From JBKHJA01 sp046538375 (lineage in GTDB: Bacteria; Acidobacteriota; Aminicenantia; Aminicenantales; Aminicenantaceae): DNA of 18,253 bases. Made by a program: the position numbers and the translations under genes. The stretch spans positions 1 to 18,253 of the forward strand of contig JBKHJA010000052.1 in NCBI GenBank assembly GCA_046538375.1, written 5' to 3'. Shown here piece by piece: positions 14,114 to 18,253 of the stretch (the first letter of the stretch is position 1; each line of letters starts with the position of its first letter). The notes beneath the pieces are model-generated. The model saw nothing but the letters and a program-made list of their open reading frames with translations, was not told where the DNA came from and did no database searches.

Positions 14114-14405
14114 TTTTTTCCGGGGTAAAAAGTTGTTTGGGGATGGCTGAAGCGACCATTGAAGGTTTAGCCTTCCTGAATCGTCCATGGAGGGCAACCG
14201 ATGAAATCGGCCGCCGAGTATGTTTGAGCATACTCAGATAAAACAGATGAAACATGTATGGGTACAGATAAGCGATACTCCAATATAACTGACATGCGCA
14301 GTTACGCAGGCGCTGAGATGGACGGTGAGGGAACGGCGTGAAAAACCTGGACGGGAGCGAAGCCATTCCCAAATACATGTTCTTAGTATCTCACCCCGGA
14401 AAAAA
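14114..14405 (+). ncRNA. Candidate structured RNA or MITE-like element
   Basis: This part of the 495-bp gene-free gap (14036-14530) is closed by a perfect 13-bp inverted repeat, TTTTTTCCGGGGT (14114-14126) with ACCCCGGAAAAAA (14393-14405). Inside it is a 10-bp helix GGGGATGGCT/AGCCATTCCC (14139-14148 with 14361-14370, one G.U). Further helices are GAAGG/CCTTC (14161-14175), long-range CGTCCAT/ATGGACG (14182-14188 with 14318-14324), CCGAT-GAA-ATCGG (14198-14210), GAGTATG/CATACTC (14216-14235), TGTA/TACA (14255-14266) and TAACTG/CAGTTA (14286-14304). Nested helices suggest a folded RNA; the strand is unproven, and + is chosen because it would lead into the rlpA gene. I do not recognise the class. 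Confidence 0.5.
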
Positions 14406-14530
14406 AGAGGCTTCCATCCATTTATGCTGTAAACATTTCTTTTTTTGATGAAAGAAAATATTGAGGGGCTGGAAAAATTCTTGAATCAATGATAAACAAA
14501 GAAAGAAGACAATCATACTGAAACCAGAGA

Positions 14531-15169
14531 ATGGCTGAACATCATTCAACTCTGCGACAAAAGCTAAGCCTAATTCCGCTGATACTGCTTCTGGCCTCCT
14601 GTGCAAGGGTGACATATTTTCCCACAGGACATATCCAGACAGGCTTAGCTTCCTGGTATGGACCTGGATTTCACGGAGAGAGAACCTCCAGTAAAGAAAT
14701 TTACGACATGTACGACATGACAGCAGCTCACCCCAACCTTCCTTTTGGCACTTATGTGATGGTCACTAACTTGAACAACGGAAAATCAGCGGTGGTCAGA
14801 ATCAACGACCGGGGGCCGTTTATCAAGGGCAGGGTCATTGATCTCTCTTACGCTGCTGCCAGGATGCTGGAGATGACCGAAGAAGGTGTGGTTCCGGTGA
14901 AGATCGAAGTGATCAAGGAAATTTCACCCAAAAAATCTTCACAAAAATATTCCGTCCAGGTGGGGGCTTTTATCTTCAAGAAAAATGCTGTATCTCTCAA
15001 GAGAAAACTTCAAAACACATACCAAGGAGTCTATGTCTCCCTATTTAAAACATCCCATCAGGTGTATTACCGGGTGAGGATCAAAGCGAAAAGCCTGGAA
15101 CAGGCTCGTAAAATCGGGGAAAAACTCCTCCAGCAGGGCTACTCCGTCTTATTGATCGAAAATTCATGA
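14531..15169 (+). CDS. rlpA: RlpA-like septal lytic transglycosylase lipoprotein with SPOR domain
   Basis: A 212-residue lipoprotein. A hydrophobic signal (about 10-20) ends in the lipobox LASC with Cys24 as the lipidated residue. The double-psi beta-barrel (about 38-118) has GLASWYGPGFHGERTSS, AAHPNLPFGTYVMVTNL and VRINDRGPF, the last containing the catalytic-type Asp of RlpA. The SPOR domain (about 136-212) begins KYSVQVGAF and binds glycan strands stripped of peptides at the septum. RlpA cleaves such strands during cell separation, which implies an outer membrane. The start is taken as the ATG at 14531 because it gives a normal lipoprotein signal; the ribosome-binding site (CAGAGA) is weak. 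The upstream structured element could be its leader. Confidence 0.88.
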   Translation: MAEHHSTLRQKLSLIPLILLLASCARVTYFPTGHIQTGLASWYGPGFHGERTSSKEIYDMYDMTAAHPNLPFGTYVMVTNLNNGKSAVVRINDRGPFIKGRVIDLSYAAARMLEMTEEGVVPVKIEVIKEISPKKSSQKYSVQVGAFIFKKNAVSLKRKLQNTYQGVYVSLFKTSHQVYYRVRIKAKSLEQARKIGEKLLQQGYSVLLIENS

Positions 15170-15279
15170 GGTTCGAAGAAATATAACTGACAGTTATAAA
15201 AAACAGAAAAATTCAAAAAAATATTACTCAGAGTAAAGTTCAAAAGATATGATCTCTCAAAGACAGCACCATACAGAAT

Positions 15280-17106
15280 TTATGATTTTTTAAGTTTAAG
15301 AACTTTTCCTGGCAGCCTTCCATTATACTGGCCTTCATCGATGGCCAGTTTTCCGTTTATCAGGAGATATTGAATCCCTTCGCTGTACTGATGGGGATTG
15401 GAAATGGAAGTTTTGATTTTGATGTTTTTCAGGTCAAAAATGGCTATATCCGCTTTGTATCCTTCCTTGATCCAGCCTCTGTCCTCCCAACTCATGATTT
15501 GGGCAGGAAGAGAGGTTTGAGAGCGTATCACATGAGAAAGGGAAGCCGTTTTCCTGTCAAGGGAATATTTTTTGATTTTATGGAGGAAGGTGGAATATGA
15601 GCGGATGTGGGTCAGTCCCATCCCGTAGAAAGGTACGGTTCCGTCACTTCCGGTGCCCACATAATCCTTCTTCATGATGTATTCGATATCCTCCTCGCAC
15701 ATCTGAAGGGGGATGCATTTGGCTCCCATCAATTCAAGCTCTATGGCTGTATGGGCAATAGATTTTCCTTTTATGGCAGCCACTTCTTTCAAAGATTTCC
15801 CTTCCAGATTTTTCTCCACACAAATGCCCACGATGAAGTTCTGAGGGCCGACCAGCTCATCGATATGCTCCACGATCTCCTGCTTGATTTTTTGGGCTTC
15901 CTCAGGATCCTCTAACCGTCTCAGAAAGAGCATTCTTTCCCTTGGATTCCCTGGTCCGTAGAAATTTTGAGGGCTGATAAAATGTTGAGCCACATAACGC
16001 ACCAGTCTTTTCCGGGGGAGTTCATCCAGAAACTGCTGATGGTGCTGATGGACAGGGATATAGGGAGTCACTTTTTTATAAAGTGCTATCAACTGGGAAT
16101 CTCTAAGATGGTCGAAAATGGCCTGGATGTCTTCTGGCTTTATGGATTCAGGATCTTCCTTTCCCACCCAGGTTGATCTGGGAATGAGGCTCTGATAGGG
16201 ATATCCACTGGAGAAACGATAAGGATACTGGTCAGCGGTGATTTTCAATCCCTGTTCCCGGGCTTTCTGGATAAGGGCACAGGCCTCTTTAACCAGACCC
16301 CAGTTAGGTTTACCCATGACTTTGAAATGAGAGATATGGGCTGGAGCGCCGGTTTTATCGGAAATTTCTATGGCTTCCTTGACCGCTTCCACCAGCTTAT
16401 CGCGTTCATCACGGATATGGGTGTGATAAATTCCGCCGTAAGGAGCGATGACTTTAACCAGCTCCACGATCTCCTCGGTCTGTGCATACTTTCCCGGTAC
16501 ATAGACCAAGCCCGTGGACAGACCATGAGCTCCCTGCTCCATAGCCTCTTTGACCAGGGCTTTCATTTCTTCCATTTCCTCTGGGGTAGGCGCTCTGTCT
16601 TCCCTTCCCATCACCAGTTCCCGGACTGTGCCGTGTCCCACCAAAAGAGCGGCATTGGGGCCCATACCCTCCTCCTGCCAGCGTTTCATCTGGTCTTCGG
16701 CCTTCTCAAAAATGGGCCAAGCGCTTCCTCCACATTGGCCCACTATGACTGTGGTGGTCCCCTGTTTTAGAAAATTCAGACAGGACCTGTTTTCAGGGAA
16801 ATACATTCCTCTGTCCACATGAGTATGAAGGTCGATAAAACCTGGAGTCACATAGAGTCCCTTGGCGTCGATCACCCTGGCTGCTTTCCCTTTGATGGAT
16901 GTGGCCACTTTAACGATGGTATCATTCCTGATGGCTATATCCGCTCCCAAGCCGGGCTTCAAAGAGCCGTCAAAGACTGTCCCATTCCTGATCAGAACAT
17001 CGTATTGAGGGACCTGTTTTTTGCCAGCCGAGTAAGGAATGGCGGTGAGAAAAAAGACAGCTGAAAAAAGGATAAGACTCAAACGGAAAAATCTCTTTTT
17101 CATCAT
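15280..17106 (-). CDS. Secreted N-acyl-D-amino-acid deacylase-family amidohydrolase
   Basis: A 608-residue amidohydrolase with an N-terminal signal peptide (MMKKRFFRLSL-hydrophobic core-AIPYSAGK, about 1-29), so it probably acts outside the cytoplasm. The metal site is visible: HTH in GFIDLHTHVD, the D-aminoacylase-type VGQCGGSAWP with the metal-bridging Cys, YHTHIRDERD, APAHISHFKVMGKPNWG and the catalytic-Asp stretch GTGSDGTVPFYG. Characterised relatives remove acyl groups from N-acyl-D-amino acids or D-peptides; substrate here is unknown, and the family also contains dipeptidase-like members. AGGAGG stands one base before the first ATG (17106) and four before the second (17103); either may start. 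It is longer than typical cytosolic D-aminoacylases (about 480 residues), like other exported members. Confidence 0.88.
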   Translation of the reverse strand: MMKKRFFRLSLILFSAVFFLTAIPYSAGKKQVPQYDVLIRNGTVFDGSLKPGLGADIAIRNDTIVKVATSIKGKAARVIDAKGLYVTPGFIDLHTHVDRGMYFPENRSCLNFLKQGTTTVIVGQCGGSAWPIFEKAEDQMKRWQEEGMGPNAALLVGHGTVRELVMGREDRAPTPEEMEEMKALVKEAMEQGAHGLSTGLVYVPGKYAQTEEIVELVKVIAPYGGIYHTHIRDERDKLVEAVKEAIEISDKTGAPAHISHFKVMGKPNWGLVKEACALIQKAREQGLKITADQYPYRFSSGYPYQSLIPRSTWVGKEDPESIKPEDIQAIFDHLRDSQLIALYKKVTPYIPVHQHHQQFLDELPRKRLVRYVAQHFISPQNFYGPGNPRERMLFLRRLEDPEEAQKIKQEIVEHIDELVGPQNFIVGICVEKNLEGKSLKEVAAIKGKSIAHTAIELELMGAKCIPLQMCEEDIEYIMKKDYVGTGSDGTVPFYGMGLTHIRSYSTFLHKIKKYSLDRKTASLSHVIRSQTSLPAQIMSWEDRGWIKEGYKADIAIFDLKNIKIKTSISNPHQYSEGIQYLLINGKLAIDEGQYNGRLPGKVLKLKKS

Positions 17107-17131
17107 TCCTCCTTTCTTTTCCTCAGATTAC

Positions 17132-17160
17132 CTAATATAAAGGAAATGACTTTCTGTCAA
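17132..17160 (-). promoter_or_regulatory. Predicted promoter of the amidohydrolase gene
   Basis: On the minus strand a perfect TTGACA (17160-17155) and TATTAG (17137-17132) are separated by exactly 17 bp, 26 bp before the first possible start codon. Confidence 0.6.
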
Positions 17161-17264
17161 GGAAAAAAAAGAATGGGGCAAAAAAGGGAAGAATTTCTCT
17201 TTCCATGAAGGGGGTGAGGGAGGGGGGTCGTCAGCACGCTTATTTTCCCCACCGAGTCCTCGGA

Positions 17265-17469
17265 GGGGGAACAGCTCCGCTTTCCCCCTTCCGACGCTCG
17301 CCCCGATTCCATCGGGCCTCTCTGCCTCCCCTTCTCGAGCGGAGGATGAGACCTCCGCTCTGCGACCAAAGGGACATATCCCCTTGGAACCCCAACTGAT
17401 TTGTGGAAAGCCACAAATCAGGAAAATTAGCTCCCATTCGGACTTCGCTCTCCTCTCCTCCGGAGAGGA
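17265..17469. repeat. Run of five hairpins in a GC-rich spacer
   Basis: The 17161-17487 gap has no gene but five successive inverted repeats. They are GGGGGAA/TTCCCCC (17265-17288), CCCGAT/ATCGGG (17302-17316), GAGCGGAGG/CCTCCGCTC (17337-17360), an 11-bp CTGATTTGTGG/CCACAAATCAG with loop AAAG (17396-17421), and TCCTCTCC/GGAGAGGA (17451-17469). The stretch is much richer in G+C than its flanks. It may be a folded RNA, a repeat family or the end of the neighbouring recombinase element; strand and function are unknown. Confidence 0.5.
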
Positions 17470-17487
17470 ACCATGCCCGCTCAGTCC

Positions 17488-18253
17488 TCATAGGCTGACC
17501 TTTTGTTTAGGGGTATTTAAACTATTCCCATATGTTATGGTTTTTACAACTATTTTTTTGTTCATTTCAGGCCTTCTGATTAAGCCTTCTTCGTGAAGTC
17601 TGTCATAAGTGTCGCTCAAAACGAAAATAAAACCTGGTACTGCGTGGATGATTGAACTAGTCGGGTGTTTATCCCAAATTCTATCAGATAGTTCTTTGCT
17701 TAAACTATCATCAACATTGTTGAAACAATAAATCTCTTTGAATGCCAAACGCACCAAATCGGATTGTTGCTTTTCAGGCATTTTTTCGTACTGCTTGCTG
17801 AGGTCTGATAAGAAATCTATGGTCTGAATCAAATCTTTTGTTTCTATCTTCTCCACATCCTCAAATTCCTCTTTTTCCTTTTTCAATTGCTCTATTTTCA
17901 AAGCGATATTTTCCAATTCCTCTTTTATTTCATCTTCCCATTTGTCAAATTTATCCTTTGAAAATTTACTGAACAGAGTACTCTTTCTTTCCTTTAATTC
18001 CTCAATGTCCTCGTCAATCTTCTTTCGTGAAAAATTGCTGGACTTGACTCTATCTTCATATTCTTTCATGAGAGCATCCAACATTTTCTCATACTCTTCT
18101 TTGCTCCATGCCATTTCTGTAAATAGCTCCTTGATTGTCTGGTCAATAACCTCTTCTCGCAACAATTTTTTGATGCAATTTGTTTGACCAAAACGCTTTA
18201 TAATGGTTTTGTGGATTCAGACCAAAATGAATCGCAATTTTAGGTGTATCTCC
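17488..18253 (-). pseudogene. C-terminal fragment of a second serine recombinase
   Basis: The reading frame from the right edge gives about 235 residues resembling the part of a large serine recombinase after the zinc ribbon. It has NCIKKLLREEVIDQTIKEL (compare the usual NC...IREE), then a long charged coiled coil (about 50-130) and the conserved block KMPEKQQSDLVRLAFKEIY followed by the C-terminal tail. Its sequence is clearly different from the recombinase at 2108-3529. A TGA at 18219-18217 interrupts the same frame upstream and only a TTG (18165) could serve as start, so the catalytic domain is not joined to it in this window. It is a decayed or frameshifted gene, or the frame changes at the edge. 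Confidence 0.6.

Noticed and set aside
14320..14370. Cobalamin riboswitch
   Set aside because: AGGGAAC and GTGAAAAACC recall the B12 core, but GCCACUG, the CCCCGCNACUG stretch and the B12-box order are missing, and the downstream gene is not related to B12.
14109..14378. 89-codon frame on the - strand over the structured element
   Set aside because: No ribosome-binding site, no family resemblance, and the composition follows the hairpins. It is best explained as a chance frame.
1..18253. CRISPR array, rRNA genes or insertion-sequence transposase
   Set aside because: No regularly spaced direct repeats, rRNA signature stretches or transposase motifs were seen in the window.

Overview
The window looks like bacterial chromosome with a conserved housekeeping core (about 3.5-17.2 kb) between two AT-rich stretches that carry serine-recombinase sequence. 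The lineage cannot be fixed from the sequence. A dnaK-dnaJ-hspR cluster, a PurO-type IMP cyclohydrolase beside a stand-alone AICAR transformylase, and a secreted D-aminoacylase-like amidohydrolase would fit a deep-branching Gram-negative lineage such as the Aminicenantes/Acidobacteriota group, but that is only a low-confidence guess.

Left accessory region (1-3529). A small integrated cassette encodes an excisionase-like HTH protein, a Schlafen/AlbA_2-type ATP-binding protein and a large serine recombinase, all on the + strand. It is bounded by a 274-bp inverted repeat (47-320 and 3228-3501) in which I find no mismatch. The repeat is the 3' end of the recombinase gene, copied in opposite orientation. 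Its right copy ends exactly 7 nt inside the 3' end of a tRNA gene.

tRNA (3495-3942, - strand). This is a tRNA-Asn(GUU) gene whose anticodon is split by a 372-nt group I intron. The intron has recognisable P, Q, R and S elements, P1, P7, P9 and P10 pairings, and a terminal G. Its P1 loop carries the remains of an HNH homing endonuclease with an intact ribosome-binding site.

Core, leftward genes (4037-12796, - strand). In transcription order these are purO-like and AICARFT (8-nt overlap), NAD malic enzyme, then dnaK-dnaJ-hspR-sigma70-dnaC-like as one heat-shock operon behind a strong sigma70-type promoter. The sigma factor and helicase-loader genes are translationally coupled to the chaperone/repressor genes. 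grpE is absent between dnaK and dnaJ.

Core, right part. A LOG-family nucleotide phosphoribohydrolase (+), a VanZ-like membrane protein (-), a gene-free stretch with a roughly 290-nt multi-helix element that looks like an undescribed structured RNA (14114-14405), an RlpA-SPOR lipoprotein (+), and an exported D-aminoacylase-family amidohydrolase (-).

Right end (17161-18253). A GC-rich stretch of five consecutive hairpins is followed by the C-terminal part of a second, broken serine recombinase on the - strand.

The observations most worth following are the inverted repeat meeting the tRNA attachment site, the split tRNA-Asn with its decayed homing endonuclease, and the structured element at 14.1-14.4 kb.
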